A stretch of DNA of 64,000 bases, taken from the NCBI GenBank assembly GCA_964019055.1, contig OZ025210.1, forward strand, positions 11,685,158 to 11,749,157, read 5' to 3'. The DNA is from Anthopleura xanthogrammica (Eukaryota > Cnidaria > Anthozoa > Actiniaria > Actiniidae). A model generated the notes under the pieces. That model made no database searches. It was not told the DNA's origin and was given only the letters and a program-made list of their open reading frames with translations. The translations under genes were made by a program, and so were the position numbers. Shown here piece by piece: positions 1-10,400 of the stretch (positions within the stretch are counted from its first letter, which is position 1; every line of letters starts with the position of its first letter).

Positions 1-17
1 GATAAGCTATTACTGAC

Positions 18-2418
18 CTGAAACAATTAAATCAGTGAAATATCTAATACGTATCGGTCGATGAGAGACTCCATCCAACTTAACAGCGTATCTACCAGTG
101 TCATTCAGGGTTAAGTTTGACAGTTTGAACCAGAGACGACCAGCCCTCACGTCACCAACAAAATCAACTCTTCCTTTGTACCTGGAGGCATGGGAATTCA
201 AGTCGTCGCTGTATCTCAATCTTTTGTTATCAAAAGCGCGTAAAACAATCAACGAAGCCTTGAAGTTAAATTCTTCATCTAGGACTTCCCATGTTACTAC
301 TAACATGTCATTCGTCGTGTTCCACATAAAAACTGCATCTTGCCCTACATTCCGCCTTATGATTCTCGGTGGTCCAGAACTAGCTCCAAGAACTGAAATG
401 AAAACGTAAAAATAATAATTAAGGATATGTTAGCGGGCAATGGCCTTTGTTTTTTTTCCTTCAAACTTCGCCTGGTGAAATAAGACCATTATAGAAGTTC
501 CATGAGCAAATAAAAAATGGGGGTCACCCTTCTCGTTTAGGAGTAAGATGATATCAAAGTGCAGCCTTTTTCTTATCGAAAATTGCTTGCGCGCAATAGA
601 TAATAGTCGAGCATTAAAGTCATTTTTTGTGGAAAAGCTAAATGGCCACGGATTGCTAACGTCTTTGACACAACAGCTGTCTTATATCCTTTAGATGAAT
701 ATTATGTGTAAATATTTATGAATACATACAAATAACTCGTAGATTTTTTTCGGATTCCCAGCCACCTGCATCATTCGGTGATGCTTTGGCCGTTATGTAG
801 ATTAAAAAAATGGAATGTTGCCCCTTATTCCAGCTCAAGAATAAGCAATGCAATGTTGCTTTGACGAAAAAAACTATCTTATCCATTAGAACCAATATTT
901 TTACAAAGAAAAGGGAACTAAATAAGTGGTTGACCAACATAACCAATTTTTAGGTTTCATGCATTTGACCAAACATTCTAATTGAGGCAATGTGCATCAA
1001 AGCTCACAAAGCACTTTGGGAAACTGAGCCCTACAAAAATGGAACAGGGAAATCAAAGAAAATATCAGAAAAAAATTACTCTGTCATTTTCGTCTGCTGA
1101 AATCCTTTTATTTCCATAGAAAATCATGTCGAAGAAAAAATTATCAGATGAATTTGTAGAGGGGTCAAAAGAGCGTAAGAACTAACTTTCTCATCATGCT
1201 TTGTACTATAATGTCGAGCTCGTGCACATTGCCTATTAAGTTGTAGCTCTAGCTCTTTCGATTTAGAACAGAAGTGCTAAGATGTGGTAATGCGGTGAAA
1301 AATCGTCCATTAAGATGATGATGAAACAAGGCAAAGCATAAGCTAATTAAGGCGAGTCTTTTTTTGCAACGCCATGCACCTGTTCGAACCCTATGGTAAT
1401 TTTTGTCAGTATAATCCCTGGTAAAAAAATGCGCCAGCTTAATTTTTGCTCATTGAATTGATTCCAAAACTTTCACTTTCCATGTGCATATTTTCACGAA
1501 TAAATCAATAGGGAATAACGATTTATCGTATTCAAATGAAAATTCCATTATCATGCGCTTAATGAAATTTTTAACTTCCCCCAGAAAAACAAAATGCGTA
1601 TCTATTCATTATCCCGCTGCTACCTCCATCTCCCTTCTCCCCCCCCCCCCCCCCCCCCCGAAAAAACTTTCTTTGAATACTCCTTTTTCCAGTTCCGTTC
1701 TAGTAACCATGAATAATAGTTCCAAGTCGAGGTTGGAGTTGCCGCACATAGTAAAACTAGAGTTTATCATGCGCGGCAACTCCAACCTCGACTTGGAACT
1801 ATTATTCGTGGTCACTGGGACGGAACTGTAGAAATAATATGTAATACAAATACCTATCCAGAAGTTCGGGTCAATATCTGTAGATACATCCCTCATTAAC
1901 GTATTCATCGGGATGTATCAGAGATACAAAGAAAACCGTGTTAGGTATGCAAAAATAAAGTAATAAATAATAAATAAATAAATAATAAATAATGAGCACT
2001 AACAGTGGAATCCACAGAGTGGCTCTTCTTCCAATGCATTCCAATTGGAATTTAGAAGTTGATTTTTGAGGAGGGAGGAAAAATCGGAGAACCCGGAAAA
2101 ACCCTTGAAGCACAGGAGAGAACCAACAAACAACTCTACTCACATACGACACCGAGCCCAGCGGGGCTCGAACTCGGGTCGCCTTGGTGAGAGGCAAGCG
2201 CTAAAATAAAGAGTATTAAAGTCGTATATAGCTGATTAAAATAAATTACTGTAAAATACCATTTTTTAGGTTTCATTTAGGCATTATTCCTAAGAACGAT
2301 TAAATATAACTTACACTATATAATAATACTGATTCATACCTTGAGACGGAAACAGTAGCAAAAGACCGAAAAGTCCGACCAGAAGAATGACATTTGGGAC
2401 CAAAACAGTTCCATTCAT
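18..2418 (-). CDS. Ig-domain secreted or membrane protein, N-terminal two exons (partial)
   Basis: Exon 1 (2340-2418) starts at the ATG complementary to 2416-2418. It encodes a hydrophobic signal peptide of about 26 residues (a run of L, V, I, F and G ending FPSQ) and stops at CAAG before GTATGA. Exon 2 (18-392) follows a TTTTCATTTCAG acceptor, and both junctions are phase 1, the usual arrangement for Ig-domain exons. It encodes one V-type Ig fold: strand B/C region AVFMWN, then TWEV, and the strand F signature LTLNDTGRYAVKL. The donor GTCAGT at its end shows the gene continues leftward out of the window. The domain has no cysteine at the two positions that normally form the Ig disulfide (M and V stand there). 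Role unknown; cell-surface recognition or adhesion is an inference from the fold. Both exons are well supported by matching phase. Confidence 0.72.
1690..1828. mobile_element. Foldback MITE, 139 bp
   Basis: Two inverted arms of about 55 bp begin CAGTTCCGTTCTAGTAACC and end with the near-perfect complement, enclosing a loop of about 28 bp. The arms contain the repeated core TTCCAAGTCGAGGTTGGAG and its complement. There is no coding capacity, so it is a non-autonomous DNA transposon. The CAGT termini suggest a Tc1/mariner-type relative, but no clean TA duplication is seen on the left. Confidence 0.7.
2010..2202 (-). mobile_element. tRNA-derived SINE (family A)
   Basis: Read on the minus strand it has a Pol III B box-like GGGTTCGAGCCCC just before CGGTGTCGTATGTGAGTAGA, then TTGGTTCTCTCCTGTGCTTC, a TTTTCCGGGTTCTCC core and a tail ending CTTCTAAATTCCAATTGGA. 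The same order of blocks recurs at 16225-16415, 49625-49830 and 63560-63765, which defines the family. The central CCGGGTTCTCCGGTTTTCC block resembles the conserved Nin-type SINE domain of eumetazoans (from memory, not verified). Confidence 0.75.
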
Positions 2419-2836
2419 CTTTCATAAAGTAAAAAGTTCACACCTACATATATTTTGAATTTGGAAAGATTTTAGAAGAGAAATAGTTAGAGAAGTGAAA
2501 TGGTTAGAGAAGTGTAAAATTCCTTAAACAATATGAATACTGTACCTGGTGATTCGACTGGATGTTTCGACCTTTTGGAAGAATACACGCTTAATTAATA
2601 TAGCCCGTACAAACAAAGGATATTGGCTGTGTTGAAAATGATATTGAAGGTGAGACTGAATCGAAAGATATTCTGGGAAAATATGTTCATTTTTATTATA
2701 ATTATAATATTTGAAGATAACAGTCTGCTGAAGCCACATTGAATGGTTCAATATTCAAAAAATTATGATATATGTTTCCCTAAAGTTTCATTTTTCAATT
2801 AATATTCTTGTAAAGAAAATTTTGACATCAAAAATA
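2419..2836. other. Upstream region of the Ig gene, no gene seen
   Basis: AT-rich sequence between the Ig-gene start and the next minisatellite. It probably holds the promoter of the Ig gene; no TATA box or other site is clear enough to call. Confidence 0.35.
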
Positions 2837-2859
2837 TCACTCTAGCAAAACAAAAACAT

Positions 2860-3400
2860 GGATATCCACATTCCTGGAAAATATCCTTTCCAAAAAAACC
2901 ATGAACACCCTAATTCCTGGAAAATATTCCGCTGTATCCGTATTCCTGGAAAATATCCTTTCCAAAAAAAAACAACATGAACACCCCAATTCCTGAAAAA
3001 TATCCCCTCTCCCAATGAACATCCATATTCCTGGAAAATATCCTTTCCAAAAAAAAAACATGAATACCCTAATTCCTGAAAAAATATCCCCCCTCCCAAT
3101 GAACATCCATATTCCTGGAAAATATCCTTTCCAAAAAAAAAAACATGAACACCCTAATTCCTGGAAAATATCTCCTCTCCCAATGAACATCCGTATTCCT
3201 GGAAAGTATATCCTTCCAAAAAAACATGAACCACTTAATTCCTGGAAAATATGCTTCCCTTATTATAACATAAGCATAACATAAGCATTCTCATTGCTGG
3301 AAAATATCCTTTCCTAAAAAAATGAACATTAATATTTCCTGGAAAATATCTTTCCCTCAAAACACGAACATCCATATTCCTGGAAATTATCCTTCCCTAA
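2860..3400. repeat. Minisatellite built on ATTCCTGGAAAATATCC
   Basis: Around a dozen copies of a roughly 40 bp unit, often paired into an 80 bp higher-order unit: ATTCCTGGAAAATATCCTT followed by an A-rich run, then AACACCCTAATTCCTGG or AATGAACATCC. Long open frames on both strands here are by-products of the repeat, not genes. It lies just 3' of the F-box gene. Confidence 0.85.
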
Positions 3401-3435
3401 ACACACATAAAGCATAGTTCTCTGTAGAGGACCCC

Positions 3436-6209
3436 TTAACGCAAAGAAAATAATGCCTCAAATATATTGGGCATACAAGAAAATACAGAAACATGGGCGT
3501 GACCAACATTTGAAAGTTCCTGCTCGACTTCTTCTTCAAAAATCTTTTCACAAAACTCAATTCTTAGCAGCGTCAAGTTTGGTAAACTTCTCAGGAGTGA
3601 ACCTACTGCCTCCAGGGTGAGATTTGGGCATGATAGAAGTACTAAGTCAGTGAGACCTTTGAAGTATTGGCCAGCTTCTTTGATTCCGTCGTCAGTGATG
3701 TAATTTGAAGAGATCTTCAAGAATTCGAGGTTACTTAGGGCCATTGCTCCTTGGATGAATCCTTCATCAGTGATTCTGCATTGGTTTGACAGGAGTTTTG
3801 TTAGCTTGGGGAGATTTTGACAGATGTAGATGAAACCTTGGTTGCTGATATTATTCCCTTCAATTCTGAGGGAGGTGAGGTTTTTCAGGTGTGTTCCGAT
3901 TAAAACCATAGCTGAGGACAGAAATTAATGTTAGCAACAATGTACAGCACTATAACCCCTTGTCCTGGCCATGTNNNNNNNNNNNNNNNNNNNNNNNNNN
4001 NNNNNNNNNNNNNNNNNNNNNNNNNNNNNNNNNNNNNNNNNNNNNNNNNNNNNNNNNNNNNNNNNNNNNNNNNNNNNNNNNNNNNNNNNNNNNNNNNNNN
4101 NNNNNNNNNNNNNNNNNNNNNNNNNNNNNNNNNNNNNNNNNNNNNNNNNNNNNNNNNNNNNNNNNNNNNNNNNNAGAGAAAAATGGAGGGAGAAGGAGGA
4201 TGAAAAAGGTAGGTGGGTAATAGGGAGAGGGAGATTAACATTTGAAGGGGAGTAGGGCAGTAGGGTTGGGTAGGGTTGGGTAGGGTTGGGTAGGGTTGGG
4301 TAGGGTAGGGTAGGGTAGGGTAGGGTTGGGTAGGGTAGGGTAGGGTTGGGTAGGGTTGGGTAGGGTTGGGTAGGGTTGGTTAGGGTTAGGTAAGGTGAGG
4401 TGGATTGTCAATACAAGGGCAGTAGGGTTGGGTGGATTGTTAATACAAGGGCAGTAGGGTTGGGTGGATTGTTAATACAAGGGCAGTAGGGTTGGGTGGA
4501 TTGTTAATACAAGGGCAGTAGGGTTGGATGGATTGTCAATACAAGGGCAGTAGGGTTGGGTGGATTGTCAATACCAGGGCAGTAGGGTTGGGTGGATTGT
4601 TAATACAAGGGCAGTAGGGTTGGGTGGATTGTTAATACAAGGGCAGTAGGGTTGGGAGGATTGTTATTACAGGGGCAGTAGGGGTAGGCAGTTCATTAAT
4701 ATATGGCAAGAGTACAGTAAATGTAAGGTGTAAAGAATATAATTATTAAATCCACCAACCTTCATTTGTAATACGGTCAGAATCACAAATGTATAACTCC
4801 TGCAACTGCGGCATTCCTTTTGCAAGGTATCTTATCCCAGTGTTAGTAATGCAGCAACAATCATCCAGATACAAGATTGTCAGTTCCTTGAGATGTTTTG
4901 AAATGCTTCTCATGCTGCTATCAGTCAGTTTCTTGGCTGACAAAGACAACGACCTCAACTGCCCTAGATTTTTCACCATATTGTTTAGAACAGTATGTGT
5001 AAATTCACAAATACCAAATTCTAGTATCTTTAAATTCTTTAGCTGCGAGCAAAACCAGACAAGCCCTTCAAATTGCATTGCTTCGTTATAAGTGACAATT
5101 GTGAGTGATTCGACATTAGGCAATTTTTTGACCAATGACATTGCAGTTTGGACACCCAAATTTTCCAATGAACCCATATCTAGCTTTTTCAAGTTCGGCA
5201 GCTCTTCTTCAAACTGGACAAGGCAAGAATCTGTTATTCCTCCAATGTAGCTCTCCACGTCTAGCTTTATGCATTCCAAATCTTTGAGCTTAGCTATTTC
5301 TTTAAATGTGTATTCCAAGTCAGTGAAATGATCAAAAAATTCCAAATCACTACCACCGAAAGCAAAATGCTTGATTTTAGGAAGCTCTGTTGCGATCTCT
5401 CGGACTGTATCATGACCAACAAATGGGACTTCCCTTATATCAAATAGTTCCAAGTTTGGTAGACTCATAGATAGGGAGTGCACTTCTTCACTATCCAGAT
5501 CTCTACAATCTCTAAGGTTCAACTTCTTGAGGTTCTTGAGCTTGCAAATGTGACCTAATCCACACCTAGAGACCCATTCACATCCATCCAGCAGCAGGCA
5601 ATTAAGATTAGGACAAGAATTAGAAATAATCTTCAAGCAATGATTGTCCAAATTTCCACAGTTAGACAAATCGAGGAACTCGAGGTTCTGTAGATACTCA
5701 GTCAACCTTCTGAACCCTGCAAAATATAATTTACTGCAGCTTTTCAACGACAAACTCTTAAGGTTTCTCAAGGAAGACACGAATAAGTGGTCTTTGGTGA
5801 GTTTATCTGTGACTTGCTTGCATTCTCGAAAAAATAAATGCTGTAGACTTGACAATGTTGGGATTTTTCTCTGCAGAAAACCTTCGCTGACCTGAGGACA
5901 ACCTCGGAAGTAGAAATAAGTTAAACCGGGAACCTTCGAAAATAGCCAGTCTAAATCTTGTTCTGTGGCTCGTGTACACAGCACTCGAGTTATTTTACGT
6001 CTTTTTAGGCTTTCAAAAAGACTTTCTGAAGCGTTTAGAGGCAAAATAACAGTCAACTCTTTCCAAAAACATGGCAGGTACAAAATCTCTCTCCAGTACC
6101 GACAAACTTGAGCTACATTTTGCTTCTCTGGGACAGTTAAATACGAAAATACATTAACAGCGACGTCTGCAATCAAGGGACCTTGTTGGAATGATAAAAC
6201 ACTCTCCAT
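3436..6209 (-). CDS. F-box and leucine-rich-repeat protein (FBXL type)
   Basis: Likely substrate-recognition subunit of an SCF (Skp1-Cul1-F-box) ubiquitin ligase, acting in cytosol or nucleus. Exon 1 is 4760-6209 (ATG at 6207-6209; donor GAAG/GTTGGT) and exon 2 is 3436-3911 (acceptor TTTCTGTCCTCAG). The phase 1 junction rejoins as ITNEAMVLIG, giving 641 residues. Residues about 10-55 form the F-box (LIADVAVNVFSYLTVPEKQ, then VCRYWREI). Most of the rest is cysteine-containing LRRs of about 26 residues with motifs such as LQNLEFLDLSNCGNL, LKKLNLRDCRDL and LTILYLDDCCCITNTGI, as in the FBXL/AMN1 group. No signal peptide or membrane segment is seen. The substrate cannot be told from sequence. The gene is intact except that an assembly gap lies in its intron. 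Confidence 0.85.
3975..4174. other. Assembly gap (200 N)
   Basis: Exactly 200 N, so the true size is probably unknown (a placeholder gap). It lies in the FBXL intron beside the satellite arrays, which probably caused the break. Confidence 0.98.
4250..4400. repeat. Telomere-like TAGGGTTGGG array
   Basis: About 15 tandem units alternating TAGGGTTGGG and TAGGG. It resembles the animal telomere repeat TTAGGG but with a different register (GGGTT GGGTA). It is internal, inside the intron of the F-box gene, and grades into the next array. Confidence 0.85.
4400..4690. repeat. 32 bp minisatellite, about nine copies
   Basis: The tandem unit is GGGCAGTAGGGTTGGGTGGA followed by TTGTTAATACAA, 32 bp, with small changes between copies (TTGTCAAT, ATACCAGG). 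It shares the GTAGGGTTGGG core with the array to its left, so one probably grew out of the other. Confidence 0.88.
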
Positions 6210-7487
6210 AATATGGTAAAATTGGACGTTTTTCGAGGATCAAGAGACCGTTTCAAGTGAAGACACCATCACGTAGGCCGCGGTAGATTATGTCAGGTGG
6301 GTATCCTGTGTTGGGATAAACGAGAGGGAATGGGGAAAGGAAGGGAAGTGTACGGTCTTCTGTCTGTCTGTCTGTCTCACTGGAGGGCACTCATTTAGGA
6401 ACTCACTGATGACTTGATAAGAGAATTGGATGCTAACAGATGTTTGCCCAACTTTAAAAGAATTATTCCATCCATCATTTCTTTCATTCATCCATCTTTT
6501 CATCGTTTCATTCATTCGTTCATCCATTATTTTGAAAATGCAAACAATACAACGATCCTGTCTTGTATGACTTGTACTGTCGGATCCGGTGTTGATGTTT
6601 GGTTAAATAGCTAGGATAATTCACATTGGTTTTATAAGTGTAGAAGAAGAAAAAAGGGAATGACGAAATGGAAAATGAGACATCATCATCCATCCATCAT
6701 TTCATTCATCCATTATTTCATTCATCCATCGATCATTTCATCCCTCTATGCACCCATGCGTTCATTCATCCATTCGTAGTTCAATTCTTCCTTCCTTTTC
6801 TTTCCCTCGTTTAATTCCAGTTCCTTCATCCACGGCATACGTTTGACCCTTTCGTTTATTCATTCATATTTTTATTATTCCTTCCTTCTTTCTTATATTT
6901 CTTACATATCATTTAAACATAAGAACACATAAGACTACGAATTAACCATACAGGGGCGGATCCGGGGGAGGGGTGCAGGGGGTGCGCTCCCCCTTAGAGC
7001 AACTTTGTCCCCCTTATTTTGAACTATACCCAATACGAAATGTTTTCTTTCCTTGATTCTGAGGGTTGCATCCTCTGGAGCTGACTTTGTGCCCTGCACC
7101 CCTCCCTGAACAAAATCCTGGATCCTCCCCTGCCATAATCAATTCAAAGAATACGGGCGTGCCGGGCCAGTGGCGTGCGTCCGAGTGTTAATTTTATTGG
7201 ATGATCAGAATCCCCACGTCGTGAATGGTTCTTTACTATCGTCCATTTTGCACCTTAACCGTGTAGTGGGCCTGCACAGCGTGGTGCCAATAAACTAGAT
7301 TATTACAAAACCGCGCTACATGTCAAACGATCTAATAACTCGACATTTCGGCAACACTGCCTTCTTCCATATCTAATATTTCCACACCAGTTACGCACAA
7401 ATCTTTATACAAAATATTTCATTCTATTTCTTCTGAATAATATCTTCTATAAATTTATAGAACTTTCTATATTTTACTCTATTTATT
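6210..7487. other. Intergenic region between the F-box and LRRC63-like genes
   Basis: It contains degenerate CATT/ATCC-rich simple sequence (about 6470-6540 and 6685-6870), a CAGGGG-type MITE (6951-7132) and otherwise unassigned AT-rich DNA. The promoter of the F-box gene should lie just right of 6209. No coding exon is seen. Confidence 0.4.
6951..7132. mobile_element. CAGGGG-ended MITE (hAT-like)
   Basis: Starts CAGGGGCGGATCCGGGGGAG and ends CTGGATCCTCCCCTG, which are inverted repeats. CCATA flanks both sides as a possible target duplication (5 of the 8 bp expected for hAT). A relative lies at 29539-29923. Confidence 0.65.
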
Positions 7488-10400
7488 TCAGTGGTTTTTG
7501 TTAAAGATATCATTCCTTAATAGCCAGAGTTGAATAGCATCCTTGTCCTTGATGAACCTTTTTCTACATTGTTGAGAACACGACGAGAAGAGTAATGGCA
7601 AGTTCTTGACCTTGAATACTTCGTCCACAGGTTTAATGACACGGAGACCTTGACCAAGTAGAATACCTCCACAGCAGTCACACCTATAGGGACTATAATA
7701 CAAAATAGGAAAAGGTTATCAGAGGATGAACTAGGGAGGGGGTCGAGGAGCGTTGCGACTGCTTCCTTTATTCCTTCCCGTCTATCTCCCTCTCTGGATG
7801 GCGCAGGACAGGTTTTCGAGCTGATTTCGTGCGAACCAATACATTAAGCCGCCGATAAAGGCTGACATTTTTTATCGCACTGGAAACGCTATTTCGTTGT
7901 TGTTTTTTCAGCAAAGTATTGCAACGTCTATCATATGCAGAAAGTTTCTGGGTCAAAATCAACATCAAATCCTGTTTGGCTAGTCTGAATAGGATTATTG
8001 CATTGCGAGTGAACATGGGTGATAGACGCTGCAACTTTTAGTTTTAGCTATTTTTAGGCGTGCAATTCTCAAAATGTTGTAAAGAAAAGTTCAAACTTTT
8101 TGATTTTCTGCAACATTTTTTTTTCGTTGCGAGACCTCGTTGCCGTCAATGTCGCGGGGCATGATACACGCTGAAATTGTGTCTCCAGCAACAAAAGAAT
8201 TGCAGCGTGTATCGGCAGCTTTAGGCATAATATCAATATATTTTTAATAAGTTTTAACATAGACAAACAATGCTACTGGGATGCCTGTGTTTTTTTATAC
8301 CAACCTTTTCAGAAAGGATTTGATTGAATCTGGCAACAAAGCCATCTTCAGGCTGTTCTGTTTTGTTCTGTTTACAACTAGTGCACACAGATCCATCAAC
8401 CTCTGCAGAATTTTAATGAACAAGAACGCAATGAGTCAAGTGCAAGTCAAAATGAGACATCAAATAAATATTTGCAAATGTCTACTTCCCTACTTCACTA
8501 CCTTTTCCTCCCCCTTCGACCTTTGTCCCGCCTTTTCCTCGTCCTATCCAACATCCGCTCGCTTCTTCCCTTCCTTTTCCTCTTTTTCTCTTTCTCGCTT
8601 CATCCCTATTTACTCCCTCCTTTCTCCTCTTTTTTTCTTCCATCCCTCCATCTATCCTTTCTTTCCTCCTTTCCATCTTCCTTCCTTCTCTAGCTCCTCC
8701 TGCCTTCCTTCGTTTCATCCCTTATTCACTTCCTCCTTTCGTCCCTCCACGCATCCTTTCTTCCCTCCTATCTATCTTCCTTCTAGCTAGCTCCTGCCTT
8801 CCCTCCCTCTCCGCCATCTTCCAATACACCCCCTCTCCTGAAGGAATAGCCAAAGACCTTTACCTGCGGTTGATTGCTTGCTGTCTCTCTCCAGAACAAT
8901 GGATGGATAAAATTATTCGAGATTCTCAAATACTTCAGGCTTAAATAAAGAATATTAGCAGGCAGCGCTCTGATCTGGTTTCCTTCGAGGCTCAGCTCGC
9001 GTAAATTCCTAAAATAAATCAACAAAATTCTTCATTCTTGCTATTCGAATGAATAGACTAGCGACAAAAGACAAGGCCTGACAATAGACCAATTTCGAGA
9101 TGCGCGAGCACTTTCAAAAATATCGCAGGCGCAGACATGAAAAAGAGGCATTTTGGGGTAGTGTCAATAGCGCGCGTGATCTTGCCCGAAAATGCCTCTT
9201 TTTCATGTCTGCGCCTGCGATATTTTTGAAAGCGCTCGTGCATCTCTCGAAAAGGGTCTATTGCAACCCGAACCTCCACAATACGGTTACCTCATACTTA
9301 CAATCTAAACCTCCACAATACGGTCACCTTAACCACAATCCACCGAACCTCCGTAATACGACCATAATATGGTCACATAATTAAATAGGGAACGCCCGCA
9401 ATAGAGTCATATTATCACAATCTGAACCTCAGTAATACGACCATAATATGGTCACATAAAAAACGAACCTCCATAATACGGTCATCTAATCACAATCCAC
9501 ACCTTCGTAATACGGTCAACTAAGAAATACCTTAAACTTCCGATCTCCGTAGGAACAAATGATATTCGATTGTACGAGAGGTCGAGTACTTCCAGGTCTG
9601 TTAGCTCAAACAAGCTGCAGAAAGATAAAAAAAAAAGCATGGATAAAAAGAGAGAATACCTAAGGACATTCATGGACATTATTCACGCGCTTTCTTTCTA
9701 CGCATGACTTTGGTGCGCGCGCTCGTCGTGATGACGTCATTCGAATGGTTTGACGTGCAAAACATCAAGAAAACAAATTTTTCACTTCAGCCTTAAAAAA
9801 TAGGTAAAGCGTCCTTATTTTACGTAGGGAGCTTGTAATGGTCATTGACTAATAAATTTGAGGCCAACGGTGCGCTCATTTTACCCCCCCCCCCCCCCTC
9901 TCCATCAGTGCTACGTTTTACGGGTAGCTAAACGGAAAGGAAAAAAGTCAAAAAAAGGATGAGAGGTCACTGGGAATCGAACTCGGACCCCTTGCACCGA
10001 AGGCCGCGCACTAACCGACTGTGCCATGTCGCATTGATTAGAGACGAGCGCTCTCACTGCTATAATATGCCACCCATGCTTCCCTGACACAACGCCTGAT
10101 ACATACCAAGATGGTATTGAAGTGACGAGACTGAAAGACATGTCCAAGACTTTAAGATACTTGAGAGAACTTATTCCTGTAAAACAAATACAAAATTAAT
10201 CCCATCAAAATGATTTAAGTTGTGTAAAGGGGGAGGGAGGGTGTAGAGGGGAGAGGTAGCCTGCGTAACCGAAGGCCGCTACGCAGGCTAGGGGAGGGGT
10301 GGAAGTGTAGACACATTGACAGGGAGTGAAGTGAAGTACACGCTCTCTTACCATGTGGTATTTCTTTAATCGGGTTATTGCGTAGCTTTAGTGACACCAA

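Larger units (their letters stand above)
393..2339 (-). other. Intron of the Ig-domain gene
   Basis: This 1.9 kb intron shows no further exon. It contains a pure C run near 1641-1660, a foldback element (1690-1828), a short AAT/AAAT-rich stretch near 1960-1990 and a tRNA-derived SINE (about 2010-2202). The stretch 393-1600 is AT-rich with nothing I recognise. Confidence 0.5.

Noticed and set aside
2837..3284. Open frames of 85-117 codons on both strands
   Set aside because: Produced by the ATTCCTGGAAAATATCC minisatellite, whose unit length keeps frames open.
4250..4400. A real chromosome end (telomere)
   Set aside because: The repeat is internal, the register TAGGGTTGGG is irregular, and a gene intron continues on both sides.
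8281..8790. 169-codon plus-strand frame rich in Ser, Pro and Phe
   Set aside because: Its C-terminal part is pyrimidine-rich simple sequence and its N-terminal part is antisense to exon 11 of the LRRC63-like gene.
9955..10050. Functional tRNA gene
   Set aside because: A and B box-like sequences are present but the acceptor stem does not pair and the copy lies in an intron; a SINE or tRNA relic is more likely.
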